Positions 30,279 through 41,833 of a stretch of DNA of 64,000 nucleotides are shown here, one piece after another (position 1 is the stretch's first letter; every line of letters starts with the position of its first letter). Source of the DNA: Adenophora triphylla var. japonica (Eukaryota > Streptophyta > Magnoliopsida > Asterales > Campanulaceae); assembly GCA_022495995.1 (NCBI GenBank), contig JAFEMH010000529.1, positions 558,001-622,000 of the forward strand, read 5' to 3'. The translations under genes and the position numbers were made by a program. The notes under the pieces are model-generated. The model did no database searches. It saw only the letters and a list, made by a program, of their open reading frames with translations, and had not been told where the DNA came from.

Positions 30279-31993
30279 ATGGCTTATGATCCAGCTAATC
30301 CTAACCAAAAGATACTTCCTGTTCTCGATGGATCAAATTATGCTTATTGGAAGATCCGCCTTTGCTCTCATATAAAATCAATTGTTCTTAGGGCATGGCG
30401 ATCTGTTGTCAATGGGTATTCTCTTCCTATGTTACTCCCGGATGAGGATGGTGATGTTTAAGTCAAGCCTGAATCCGAGTGGACTAACGAAGAGAATAGT
30501 CTAGCTAGTTTCAATGAAAAGGCACTTAATGCCATTTATGAGTGGGTTGACATTCATATTTTAAACTTATTCAAAACACTCACATGGCTAAGGAAGCATT
30601 GGATATTTTGCAATGGTTTTATGAAGGTGATGGTAGTGCGCGTGAAACTAAGCTTAGAAGGCTTACTAGCAAGTTTGAAAGATTAAGGATGGGTGAAGAT
30701 GAAAATATTTCATCTTATTTTAAAAAATTGTTTGATCTTGCAAATGAATGTCAAGTTTTAGGTGAACCTTTCACAAATAAACAACTTGTTTCAAAAGCTA
30801 TTAAAACTCTTCTTGAGCGTTTCAATATGAAAATTTCATCTATTGAAGAGGCTCACAATCTTTCTACTATGGATTTCAATACTTTAATGAGTATTTTATA
30901 AACTTTTGAGCTAAATCTTGCTGAACAAATTGAAGCCACTAAGGGCAAGAATGTAGCTTTGAAAATTCATTCCTCGGATTTTCAAAAAAATGAGGATGAA
31001 GAGGTTTTTGAAGAATTGGATGAAAATGCTAGTGTTGCTTTACTTGCTAAGAAATATAACTCTATGGTTAGAAATTTAACAAAGAGAAATTGCAGGTAAA
31101 AGCAAAGGTGCAACAAACCAAAGTGTGTGATTCAATGCCAAAAAAGGTCATTTCCATCTTCTCAAAAGTCCAATCCAATAAAAAGGGCATCTTCTGACCA
31201 GTCAAGGTCTAATCCCAAGTACATTGATTCAATTCAATGTCATGCCTGTTCTGGATGGGGACACTATGCAAACGAGTGTGCAAACACTTTAAGAAAGATG
31301 GGGAAGAACTTGTGGGTGTCCCTGAGTGATAATGAAGATGAGGGAACATCCCAAGATGAAGAACCAGATGTGACAACAATGTTGGTAACTGTATGTGACA
31401 CGGATACTGGAAGTGCTACCACAAGTGTTACCGAATCTCTGGTAACGCTTGAGATCGCACTCAGCAGGTATAACCACTTCAATTTTTCTAATGCTATTTG
31501 CTTCATGGGTTCAACTGACCTTGATACAGGAAACTCTCAAGAGGATGAGCTAAACAAGGATGAGCTCATAGATGGGTTGAAGAATCTCTACGAAGAACTT
31601 CTTGTCGAATGGAAAAAGGAGTACAAGAAGGTGACATTCTTAACCAAGGAAAATCATGAGGTGAAGGAAAGCTTGACTAAGCTGAAGGTTCAACTCACCA
31701 AGAAGGATGCCATGTTGGATAAAGTCAAGGCCAAATTATCTCTTGCCGAGACCACATTTAAGAAACTCAACACAGGATCGTCCAAACTGGATGAGATCCT
31801 CAATTTGAGTAACCCTCTGAAGGCAGGTATTGATTTTCAAGAATCTTTAAATAGTATTGCTTCTACTTTGAATATTGATAAATGTGAAACATGTGTTGTT
31901 AAAGAACGTGGTTCTGATAAAAATGTTTGCATTTCTGACTCTTCTGACACTGCTAAAGTGTGCAAATTTTTTTCACACTACTGGACATTTTAA
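30279..31993 (+). pseudogene. Copia gag (nucleocapsid) region, broken
   Basis: Starts at ATG 30,279 with YDPANPNQK and DGSNYAYWKIRL, the N-terminal signature of Copia gag (UBN2 family). It continues through SRETKLRRL-like ARETKLRRLTSKFERLRM and EDENISSYFKKLFDLANE to a zinc knuckle, CHACSGWGHYANEC (C-x2-C-x4-H-x4-C), near 31,238. A Ser-, Glu- and Lys-rich stretch follows. Stops at 30,459, 30,899 and 31,098, with frame shifts between them, break it into at least three ORFs. Gag would package the element's RNA into cytoplasmic particles. No working copy can come from this frame. Confidence 0.85.
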
Positions 31994-33415
31994 AAATAAG
32001 TGTCAAGATTTTTTAAAGAAAAAATCCAGTTCTACAGTGTTACCAGAAGTGTTGTCCACTACTTCAGACAGTACTTCAGATAACACTGTCTGTCAGAAAG
32101 TCAAAAGTTCAAAGAAGAAAACATGTAAATCAAAAGCTAATCTAAGATGTGATGTAGTTTATACTGCTTTGAAAACAAATGTTGTAGGTTCATGGTATTG
32201 TGACAGTGGTTATTCACGTCATATGACGGGAACAAAGTCATTTTTAAATAACTATGAATCTATACATGGAGGGAGTGTTACGTATGGTGGTGGTAGTAAG
32301 AGTACAATCATTGGGAAAGGGACACTTAATGTGCCTGGTTCCCCACCTTAAAAAATTTCTTGCATATTGATGGTCTAGTTGCTAACTTGATTAGCATTAG
32401 TCAACTTTGTGATGACAATTTAGAGGTGAAGTTCAATAAAAACAATTTTGAGGTCTTTGATGGTTCTAATAAATGTGTTATGTCTGGAACTAGATCTAGT
32501 GACAATTGTTATCTTGTTGAAGATAAAATAATGTGCCATTCGGCTAAGGTTGATGTTACATCTTTATGGCATAAAAAATTAGGGCATGTTCATTTTCGTC
32601 ATATAGAGAAGATAATTAAGCTAGATGCTGTTAGAGGAGTTCCTAAATTGGAATTCAAAGAGAAAGTGGTTTGTGAGGATTGTCTTAAAGGCAAACAAAT
32701 ACGTGCTGCCCACAGTGCTGTCCAACACAATGAGCAACACTTTGGGACAACACATTGTTTTCAACTATTGCACATGAATTTAATGGGTCCAGTTGAGGTA
32801 GAAAGTCTTGGAGGTAAGAGATATATTTATGTCATTGTTGATGACTTTTCTAGGTTTACTTAGGTTTATTTTTTGAGAGATAAATCAGAAACCTTCAAAA
32901 ATTTTAAAATCTTACACTCCAAAATCAAAAACTTGTTTTGTGCTTCTATTTTTCGTATTAGGTCTGATCATGGAAAGGAATTTGACAATGTTTCCTTTTT
33001 AACTTTTTGTGAAAAGAAAGGGATTCATCATGAGTTTTCAGCGCCTAAAACACCCCAACAAAATGGGATTACTGAGAGGAAAAATAGAACATTACTTGAA
33101 ATGACTAGAGTAATATTGTTTTAAAAAAGAATCTCAAAACATTTTTGGGCAGAGGCAATAAGTACTGCTTGTCACATAATCAATAGAGTCTATCTGAGAA
33201 CCGGAACCACAATAACTCCCTATGAAATTTTGAATGGTAGAAAACGTAAGGTTCATTATTTTCATGTCTTTGGGAGTGTGTGCTTTATATTGAATGGCCG
33301 GGATTACTTAGGCAAACTTGACTCTAAAAGTGATAGGGCCATTTTTCTTGGGTATGCTCAAATTAGTCGAGCATATAGGGTCTATAATCTAAGATCTGAA
33401 ACCATCCAAGACTAA
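31994..33415 (+). pseudogene. Copia protease and integrase region, broken
   Basis: The protease motif is WYCDSGYSRHMTG (about 32,192-32,230), with the active-site Asp kept. Then come a gag-pre-integrase part with LISISQLCDD and the integrase zinc domain LWHKKLGH...VCEDCLKGK (HHCC). The integrase core has LLHMNLMGP, where the family has Asp at the fifth position; here it is Asn. The second acid is present in IRSDHGKEFDN, and the Glu region in PQQNGITERKNRTLLEM. Stops interrupt at 32,349, 32,861 and 33,122. The stop after FSRFT is TAG where a Trp codon is usual, as expected of a C-to-T change on the other strand. The loss of the first catalytic Asp alone would inactivate the integrase. Confidence 0.85.
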
Positions 33416-33499
33416 ATAAACATTGTTTTTGATGATTACTTAAGCATTACAGGTGAAAGTGTTCAAGAGACGCCTCTAGAATTACTGGAAGAGGCTCAA

Positions 33500-35298
33500 G
33501 TGGAAAGCCAAGAAAGTGTTAACATAGATGTTAACACTGGTGCTGACCAAAGTGCTGTCATTGATGAGATAGCACCTCTGGTAACACTTGATTCGAGAAT
33601 AGCGGATGAGGGAGTAATTACTGACGCTGCTCAGGAGGAAATGAGAAGGGATCCACCTGCTAGTGTTAGACGAGATCATCCTACCTCACAAGTTATAGGA
33701 GAAGTGAATGAAGGCGTAAGGACGAGGCAAAAAGAACTTATTGACTATCGGAGTATGGTTGTGTGCATGTCTACCACATAATAATCGTGTTATATTTCTT
33801 CCCTAGAACCTAAGAATGTAGTTGAGGCCTTAAAAGATAATTATTGGATTCAAGCCATGCAAGAGGAGCTTGAACAGTTTGCCCGTAATAATCTTTGGTT
33901 TTTAGTACCACGTCCCCCTAATACTAATATTATTGGGACAAAATGGATTTTTAAAAATAAAATAGATGAGAAGGGTAATATTGTTAGGAATAAAGCTTGT
34001 CTTGTGGTCCAAGGATATACACAGGTAGAAGGTGTTGATTATGATGAAACCTTTGCTCCTGTGGCTAGACTTGAGTCCATAAGACTTCTCTTGGCCATTG
34101 CTTGTTATCTTAAGATCACTTTGTATCAAATGGATGTAAAATCAGTTTTTTAAATGGTTATTTGGATGAAGAGATCTTTGTTGAACAACTAAAAGGTTTC
34201 GAAGATCCTTCACAACCACACCATGTTTATAGACTTGATAAAGCTCTTTATGGGTTAAAACAAGCTCCACGAGCATGGTATGGTCGTTTAACCAGTTTTC
34301 TTCTTGAATATGGTTTTATTAGAGGTAAGGCAGATAGAACATTATTTATACTTAGACATGGTAAAGAACTTGTTATTGCTCAGATCTATGTTGATGACAT
34401 AGTCTATGGGTCTATAAATCAAACATGTTTGAAAGATTTTGTAGATGCTATGACTTCAACATTTGAAATGACCATGATAGGTGAACTAAATTTCTTCTTA
34501 GGCTTGCAGGTGAAACAAACAAGTGAAGGAATATTTATATCATAAAGCAAGTATGCAAGGAATTTGGTGAAGAAGTTTGGATTGGAGGGGTCAAAGAATT
34601 CGAAAGTTTCTATGAGTTCTACTCTCAAACTTGGAAAAGACCAAGTAGGAGAAGATGTTGATCCCACACTCTACTGTTCCATGATAGGTAGCCTTCTATA
34701 TCTTACCTCTAGCCGCCCTGATTTAATGTTTAGCGTCTGTGTTTGTGCATGTTACCAAGCCAATCCTAAAGTCTCTCACCTTAATTTTGTTAAAAAGATA
34801 ATCAAATATGTGTCTGGAATATGTGATTTAGGTGTGTGGTATAGTAAAGATAATAATACCAATCTAGTAGGCTTTAGTGACTCAGACTGGGCGGGGGATA
34901 TGGATGACAGAAAAAGTACTAGTGGGGGATGTTTTTACTTGGGAAATAATCTAGTGTCATGGTATAGTCGTAAACAAAACTGTGTCTCTCCCTCAACTGC
35001 TGAATTAGAATATGTAGCAGCTGGGAGTTGTTGTTCACAGCTCATTTGGTTAAAGCATATGTTAGATGATTATGGTCTAGAAAGTAATATGTTAACCATG
35101 TATTGTGACAACCTTAGTGCCATTAATATTTCCAAAAACCCTGTTCAACATTCTCGCACAAAACATATAGATATCCGTCACCATTTCCTTAGGGACTTAG
35201 TTGATAAAGGCTTGATAAATATAGAGCATATTGATATAAAGCATCAACTTGCTGACATATTCACTAAGGCCTTGACCATGATAGATTTTCAGACTTGA
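33500..35298 (+). pseudogene. Copia reverse transcriptase and RNase H region, broken
   Basis: RT begins in MQEELEQFARNNLWFLV and has GTKWIFKNK, then [27 protein letters not shown] and the catalytic YVDD in [10 protein letters not shown] (about 34,385). RNase H is seen as GFSDSDWAGDMDDRKSTSG, PSTAELEYVAA and LTMYCDNLSAI, then HIDIRHHFLRD and HQLADIFTKAL near the C-terminus. One T is missing in a T run at about 34,147-34,153, shifting the frame in SVFLNGY. A TAA at about 34,543-34,545 replaces an expected Gln codon. With gag and integrase broken too, the element is dead, but domain order (PR-IN-RT-RH) confirms Copia. Confidence 0.9.
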
Positions 35299-35396
35299 AA
35301 AGCTCTCTTGGTCTTTATATTTAAAAAAAATAAAAAAATTCGGGTTCACAGGTGCTACCCCAAGTGTGGTTAACACTTTCGGTAACACTGTGATAT

Positions 35397-35511
<115 letters not shown>

Positions 35512-35519
35512 TTATACTT

Positions 35520-36228
35520 TTCTTTTGTTTAACCCTGATGGGGGCACATGCTGACCTTTTTGTTCTAGTAGGTTAAGACTTAGGTTAACATGTTTAGTCA
35601 AAAAAAAATACCCTTCAATCTCAATTTTTTTTTTGATAAAAAGCAAAAAGTATTGTATTATTCCTTTAGTAACTCGGGGCACGACGTTCGCTGCGACGAT
35701 GTTCTCTTGCCAAACGAGAATAATTTCTAGTGTACTAAGTATTAGGAACATGGAGTTCACTACTACAGTGTATCCTACTTGAAAGGTACAATTCACTATA
35801 GTCTTTATACTTCGAAAGAACTCGGGGCATGGAGCTCGTTACTACGATGCTTCCTTGTTTATGAAGTAATAAAAACTTAAAGACGTGAATGTCTAAAGTG
35901 CTTAAAAATGAGGCTTTTTATGCCTCATGTGCTTGAAAACAAGACTTGTTATGCCTAAAGTGCTTGAAAACAAGACTTGTTATGCCTCAAGTGCTTGAAA
36001 ATGAAGAAAATTTTCAATGGGTTATTTTGATACATATGTTAATTTTTGTATTACCATTATTGCTAGTAACACATTTGTATGTGCCACATTATTTTTTTAT
36101 TCTTTATTTTCGAATTTAGTTATTTAATTTTTGAAAATCCGAAATTTATAACGTTTTTGAATTTCAAAAAGTTTTTAACTAATTCATAAGTTATTGCCAC
36201 CACATCTTTAGTGGGTCTGCCCAATTAT
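35520..36228. repeat. Spacer with two short tandem arrays
   Basis: CCCTGATGGGGGCACATGCT near 35,535 resembles a polypurine tract of a Copia element, but no 3' LTR follows. From 35,667 a unit of about 73-75 bp (ACTCGGGGCAYGRMGYTCG) occurs about three times. From 35,890 to 36,005 a 31-bp unit (GTGCTTGAAAACAAGACTTG) occurs about four times. The rest is AT-rich. No gene. The owner of this sequence is unclear. Confidence 0.6.
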
Positions 36229-36788
36229 TGTAAGGCCCAAGGTCCAGTAGCATAGATCAGTCGACCTAGTTCATTGTCCGACCTCCTTGGTCCCGACCTA
36301 GCTTTGTCCGACATACGATCCGTATCTCATACGAGTATTAGCCGGCTACATCAATCAGTCAGGTCGACCTAGACCCAAACAGGCGACCTCGACCTACAAG
36401 GCGTACGTCGACCTACAGAGTCATAACGCATCTATATTTCTTTCCATAACAGAAGTCCTAAAAATTAGGAGTTATATATGGACATGATTGTTTCTAACGA
36501 TCTGATCCATGATTCTAGGGATTTCATACAATCCTACTACAATTATATCTCTTATCAACGCCTATAAATACTTCACAACATCAACGGTTTTGAGATAATT
36601 GCTATTTGTTATTTTAAATACTTCTGTTCATTATAATTTATCAGCTCTAAACACCATACTTACTCTCACGCCCGAGGGTCTTTGCCGGAGACCATTCCAG
36701 CTAGTCGTGGGTTCCTTGTTTCAGGTAAATTAAAGCCAGTGGATCAACCTAATTGATGGACGTAGGGTGATCAACATGTTTCCTATCA
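36229..36788 (+). mobile_element. 5' LTR of gypsy element A
   Basis: Starts TGTAAGGCCCAAGGTCC and ends CCTATCA, with a TATA box TATAAATA at 36,563-36,570. Repeated CGACCTAGACC-like words lie in U3. Right after it, TTTGGTTCCGAGCCGGG at 36,789-36,806 stands at the primer-site position. Length about 560 bp. Confidence 0.7.
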
Positions 36789-36849
36789 GTTTGGTTCCGA
36801 GCCGGGAATCAAAGTTTTTTGACCTCGAAATTTGATCAAACCGTAAATC

Positions 36850-38274
36850 ATGGTTTCTGACGGACATACCGCTACACTCTCTGCTGAGAGCGAACAAGGG
36901 AATGCCGGTGGAAATATGGACACCGGTGCTGGAAATCGTAATGCCAATTTGCCTCCTCCTCCTCCACCTCCACTCCGTGCTAGGAGAGCCACTCGTTCCA
37001 ATAGCGTGGTTGATGGCAGGGGCTTTCCAGATAACAGAAGAGAAAAGAGGCCTATGGCCGAGCCAGAAGTGCAGCCGTCACCAAAACGACTACTGGTAGG
37101 TCGAACAGTTGCAAGCGACAATCCAGGTCCCTGATCACCTTAGTAGGAAAGAAATTTTGCTGAGGCAGGCTACATTGCTACAAAGTTTGCTAGATGTTAT
37201 TGATGAGTTACTGGACATGCCTGAATTTCCTAAGGGTGATAGGAGATCACATCAGCCTGCTCCTTCTGTTACCTCTCACAGACGAGCTGATGGAAGTGCT
37301 AGACCGAATGGAAGAGTTAGACCGAATGGGAGTGCTAGGCAGAATGGCGAGCAGCGAATGATCGAACAACTTGTCCGTTCCCACATATTTGTTCCAAGTG
37401 ACGATCTAAGAAGTAGGATCAACCAGAATAGGGAGTAGGAGGTAGAGTCAGCCTTGAGGTGACAAAGGGAGGCCAAAAGGAATATGCGGAGGTCGCCTGT
37501 CAGAACGGAGAGGTCACGATCCCATCGAGAGAGAAATGGGCACAGGTCTCTACCAAGAAGAGATAGAGCAGTTTCCCACAAGGGAAGGAGAGAAGTAACT
37601 CCACTTAGGAGTGAAAGACAGAGAGCCTACTCTAGAGGGAGCCTCACCAGGAGGAGAAGCAGAGGTCTAATAATGTCTCCTATCAAAGGGACGACAACTA
37701 GGATGCTAGGGAGCTGCTGAATCTGAAAAGGAGGTTGGAAAAAATGGAGGCCGATAGAAAGGGCGAACGAAACTACAATACTCTTCGACCCTTGTCCAAA
37801 GAGTTGCTCGAGCTACGATCTCCCGTGGGTTTCAAGTTGCCATCCTTAGATAAGTATTCGGGCACGACCAACACCCTGAATCATATACAACACTTTGAGG
37901 CCACCATGTGTTTGGTCTCTTCCGAGGATGATGTGCTGTGCAAGGCACTAACCAGCACCTTCACAGGTGCAGCACTGACTAGGTTTCGTGAATTGACGCC
38001 GGGCTGCATTACCTTGTAGGAGTACATGAGAAAGAAGTTCCTGGATCATTTCTCGACAACTGGGGCCAGAAAGAAGATGATCACCGACTTAAACAACCTG
38101 ACTCAGGGCAAGAACGAAAGCTCGATGGCTTACTACACCAGGTTTAAGGAGATGGTCGACCAAATTGAGAAGGACCTAACAGACAGGAAAGTGATAATCT
38201 GCTTCAGAAATGGGGTCTCCTCTCCTGATTTAGACTATGACCTATAGGTTAGGAGAGTGAAGACCAGGCAGGAG
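36850..38274 (+). pseudogene. gag of gypsy element A, cut by element B
   Basis: The N-terminal ORF (36,850-37,134) has a Pro run, LPPPPPPP, and is followed by an Arg/Ser-rich stretch (37,484-37,680). The gag core (37,735-38,247) has FKLPSLDKYSGTTNTLNHI, then ALTRFRELTPGC and EYMRKKFLDHFSTTGARKK, the pattern of the Retrotrans_gag family of Ty3/gypsy elements. Stops at 38,017-38,019 (TAG where Trp is usual) and 38,245-38,247 break it. After VRRVKTRQEC the reading ends, because element B's LTR begins at 38,275. The rest of A must lie beyond element C, outside the window. Confidence 0.8.
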
Positions 38275-38557
38275 TGTAAGTACCCAAATCTGGCTCATGC
38301 CTTTCGGTAAAGTTTCCCGGTAATTCCCCGGACTTTCCTAGAGTTCCGGAATTGTTCCGGAACTGTTCCAAAACATTTAAGGGCTGAAGGGAATGCTTGG
38401 TAATTAAGAAACACTTTTTTCTTAATCCCAAAGACCTTCTAGAATTTCTACCTTGCATGATTCTAGAAACATGCTGAGTCACACAGGATAATGCCGCACG
38501 GCTGCATTAGCCAAGGACCTCTAGCCGCACGGCCTCATTAGCCTTATCCAGACTGCC

Positions 38558-38565
38558 TATAAATA
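38558..38565 (+). promoter_or_regulatory. TATA box in LTR of element B
   Basis: GCCTATAAATAGAGCCC is followed about 25-35 bp later by CAACAACAACACAATCAGAG, a likely transcription start region. Confidence 0.65.
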
Positions 38566-38879
38566 GAGCCCTCCTCTACCCATTTAACAACAACACAATC
38601 AGAGAATTACCAGCATAAAAACTTTCTCTAAATACTCCACGAAGATCAGGAAGTTGAAGGTGCCAAGAAGCCACCCCCCTCCTCCTTGAAGCCTCCAAAA
38701 GTTGGTCCCTCCGCTAGGCAAAACTCCAAGAAGAAGAGGTCACCACCATTGGTAACCTCTCACTCCCTTACCTTGCATGATGCTTGTCTATGTGATTTAA
38801 TTGCTCATTGCATTCATATATTGTCATTATCTTGCTTGGGACTTGGCATTTATCATTAAAGATCCTATCTTTATCATAT

Positions 38880-39300
38880 CTCCCTCCCCCTTTTGCATCC
38901 TTTGCATGAAATAGGCATCATTTGCTCATAAAAATGTGATCTTTAGCATCCTTTGCTCATAAAAAAATGTAATCTTTATGTTAAAGGTGCATCCTTTGCA
39001 CCTAAAAGCCCCCATTTTACATCAAAAATGCATCTTTTGCACATAAAAATCATGTCTTTATCATAAAGGTGCATCCTTTGCATCTAAAACCCATCTTCAT
39101 GCATCCTTTGCATCAAAGATCATCTTTTTATCATCAAATTAGCATCCCTTGCTTTTAAAATATAATCTTTGTGCATCCTTTGCATAGTAAATACTATTTT
39201 CCCCATAAAAATGCATCCTTTGCATAAAAATCATGTCTTTATATAAAAATGCATCCTTTGCAAATTAAATGCATTCTTTGCAACCCAAAAATGTCATCTT
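38880..39300. repeat. GCATCCTTTGCAT repeats in the LTR of B
   Basis: Irregularly spaced copies of TGCATCCTTTGCA(T/C), separated by AAAATC and TCTTTAT phrases, number roughly ten. The word is nearly palindromic (TGCA...TGCA). It lies downstream of the TATA box, so it would be in the transcribed leader part of the LTR. Confidence 0.75.
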
Positions 39301-40011
39301 TTCACTAAAAATGTCATTTTTACATGCATTCCCCCATGTCCCCATTAGCAACCTTGGAACGGACCGGTGTAAAGATCCTATCTTTACATCGTTTCTTCCA
39401 TTAAAGGTGCCACAATCTCTTTAGAAAGGGATAAACCTTGAACCTATATCTCCGATTATCACTTAAGACGAGCGTGAAGCACATATATAAGCTCAATCGT
39501 CTTAAGGTGTAGGATTGATGGGCTAAGGTCACTCCTTTCCTAAAGAACCTCATTTTGGACTATAAAAGAGAGTCTTTCTCTCGATCACGCAATTCCCGAG
39601 GTTAAAAAAGCGATGATCACAAGTCCAAGATGAGGACGGGATCAAAATCCCAAATACATAAAATCCAAGAAATCCCGAGCGACAACCATTAAATGGTTTG
39701 TACGTCCGGAAGACAACTTGGGACATTCCCTCCCCTTTTATTCAAACACATGCACACAAGAAAGCACGCAAGCAAGCACGATAAACGGAATCTAGGGAGA
39801 CTTGCTACGGCAAGGCACCTTGGGTGAACGACGATCCGTTCTTCCCAAGGGGTAACTTAACCTCCGAACCCATAAAAAACCTTTTTTTCAAAGTTTTGAG
39901 GAAATCAAAATGGCGTGGCGACTCTGTTTTTCAAATTAAATCAGATGTTTTCAAACTCGCGTGAATCCGATCTAAAAAACACAAAATTTAGAATTTGGGC
40001 ACACATTCACA

Positions 40012-40033
40012 GTTTGGCGACTCCGCTGGGGAC
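40012..40033 (+). promoter_or_regulatory. Primer binding site of element B
   Basis: TTTGGCGACTCCGCTGGGGA directly after the LTR is the primer site typical of Tat/Ogre-like gypsy elements (TGGCGACTC...GGGGA, thought to pair with a tRNA-Arg). Confidence 0.8.
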
Positions 40034-41833
40034 ATCCCAAAGGAGAAAAGCTTTCATTTTTAAAATAAACGATACCCGGTATATAGGTGGAAACCACTAA
40101 CCTTCCTGTATCGCTCCCTAACCCGGGGCTTGGGATAAACGGTGGTTTAACAATCCCACGTACCGGTATCACTTTTCGAAAAAAAAGTAAAAGAAAGCTT
40201 TTCCCTTTGAGCGGGTTAGACTCCCATCGCGGATTCCGTTTATCTTGCTTGCTTTCTTTGCCTTGCATTGCATCATTTGCATCTTGGGATTTGTGCATAC
40301 TTTGAACAGGGAGCCTTCTCAAGGCTAAAAGGTGCCTAAAATATTCGGGAAACAACCTGAAATAGCAAAGGAGTGGAACCTGGAAAATTGATCCATGCAG
40401 TCGTACGGCTCAATCCTCCTTGGATTCTGACCGGGCGGCCTCAGTGGCAATTCCACCAGAAAAATTGAGGTTAATCTGGGCACCTTGGCGGCCTTGGGGC
40501 TATGCGGTTCCAAGACTCGACTAGGGCTCCCAAAAATTTACGTGCCTTATCTGTTGCATTTTCCCCGTCCCGAAAAATCATTCCTTTAAAACACATTTAT
40601 GAAAATCTCTGTTTTAACTCAAAAAAGGAACATTTTTAGGAGACCGCACACTACGCGCACCTTATATATCCTGTACACTTTGCACGCACGTCCCTTTAAA
40701 CCCGGGGTGGTTTTTCAGCTGCAGTCACGGACAGCCTTACGATGCTCCCGGGCGCGCACGGAATCACCCCAAACTCCCCATGGCAGCCAGTGTCGACCAA
40801 TGCACAGTCCGTGTCACACGTTTCAAAAAACCGTGACTTTTGGTTGGTTTTTGGTCTAGTCCGTGTCATATAGCCCAGTTGCATATCCCCGTAAAGGTCA
40901 AGCCTTAGTTCATAACGGAAGTCAAGATCTTTCGCTCAAGCGAAACTCTGCCGAAATTCCGACAAGGAAAAATCGGTAGAATCTTGACTCCGACATTGAC
41001 TTTGACCTTGACCCGCACGGAATGCGTAAGAGTCGAGACCGAGTCCTTGCCGAAAATCCAAAAGATCTTTCGCTCAAGCGAAGCTCTGCCAAAATTCCGA
41101 CAAGGAAAAATTGGCAAGATCTTGACCCGGCATTGACTTCGATTTTGACTCACGCACGACGTATGCAACGAAGTTCAATGTGACACTGTGTCATCCGACT
41201 TTTACCGCCCGACCCATGCCTATTATCTTCTCGGACATTACCGAAAAGTCAAAACGTCAATCGCGCAAGCGAAATTCTGCCGAATTTCTGTTAAGGCTGA
41301 AAGACGAGACTTTCCCGGTATTGCCTTGACTATAATTCGCATCGCTCGTGCGTTAAAAGTTCCTATGACCCGCTAGACCCGTTAGGAGTGTTCTTTTCTC
41401 TCGGTCGGTGGGATCCGTGTGCCCTATAGGACCCTCGCCCGGGGCTGTCCACCCTGGGAGGTCGAAATACAGGTGGAATACGAGGGGCTTATAGACGTAG
41501 TGATGGAACCCACTGATCCAGGATCTAGAGTAGTTGCGAAAAAGAAGGGCAGAACCCCTTTTCCAACCAAATAGAAATTAATAAAAGACACTGTTTTAAG
41601 TAAACTGGAAGATTCTTAAATTGCATATTGCTTGAGCCTTCAGCCTAAACACCTACCCCGAGTCTAAACCTTTCCTATCCCTTTCCCGCAGCGAGAAAGA
41701 AGTGGGTGAGAACACCGGGTCAGCGACTTGTTAGCGCAGAATTCTCGAACAGCTTCGCGAGAATCCTCGGCCTTGTCGGATAGAGTCGAATGGCCGATTT
41801 GACAGAGAACAAGATCTTGGTTTGGGTAACCAG
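40034..41833 (+). other. Long leader of element B with direct repeats
   Basis: About 1.8 kb between primer site and the first gag ORF, without a long ORF on the sense strand. A block of about 130 bp with TTTCGCTCAAGCGAA(A/G)CTC and AATTCCGACAAGGAAAAAT occurs at about 40,928 and 41,067, and a weaker third copy at about 41,258. The hairpin word CGCTCAAGCG may matter for RNA structure; this is a guess. ORFs on the minus strand here are repeat-driven. Confidence 0.65.

Larger units (their letters stand above)
38275..40011 (+). mobile_element. 5' LTR of Tat-lineage gypsy element B
   Basis: Begins TGTAAGTACCCAAATCTGG and ends CACATTCACA, 1,737 bp. The TATA box TATAAATA is at 38,558-38,565. Between about 38,880 and 39,290 the words GCATCCTTTGCAT and AAAATCATGTCTTTAT recur many times. 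The first 20 bases match the LTR start of element C (minus strand, 50,847 down), so B and C are related families. The 3' LTR of B is not in the window, since C interrupts the element first. Confidence 0.8.

Noticed and set aside
40087..41168. Leader ORFs on both strands of element B
   Set aside because: They fall in the non-coding leader, and one reads through a direct repeat; no gag or other family text.
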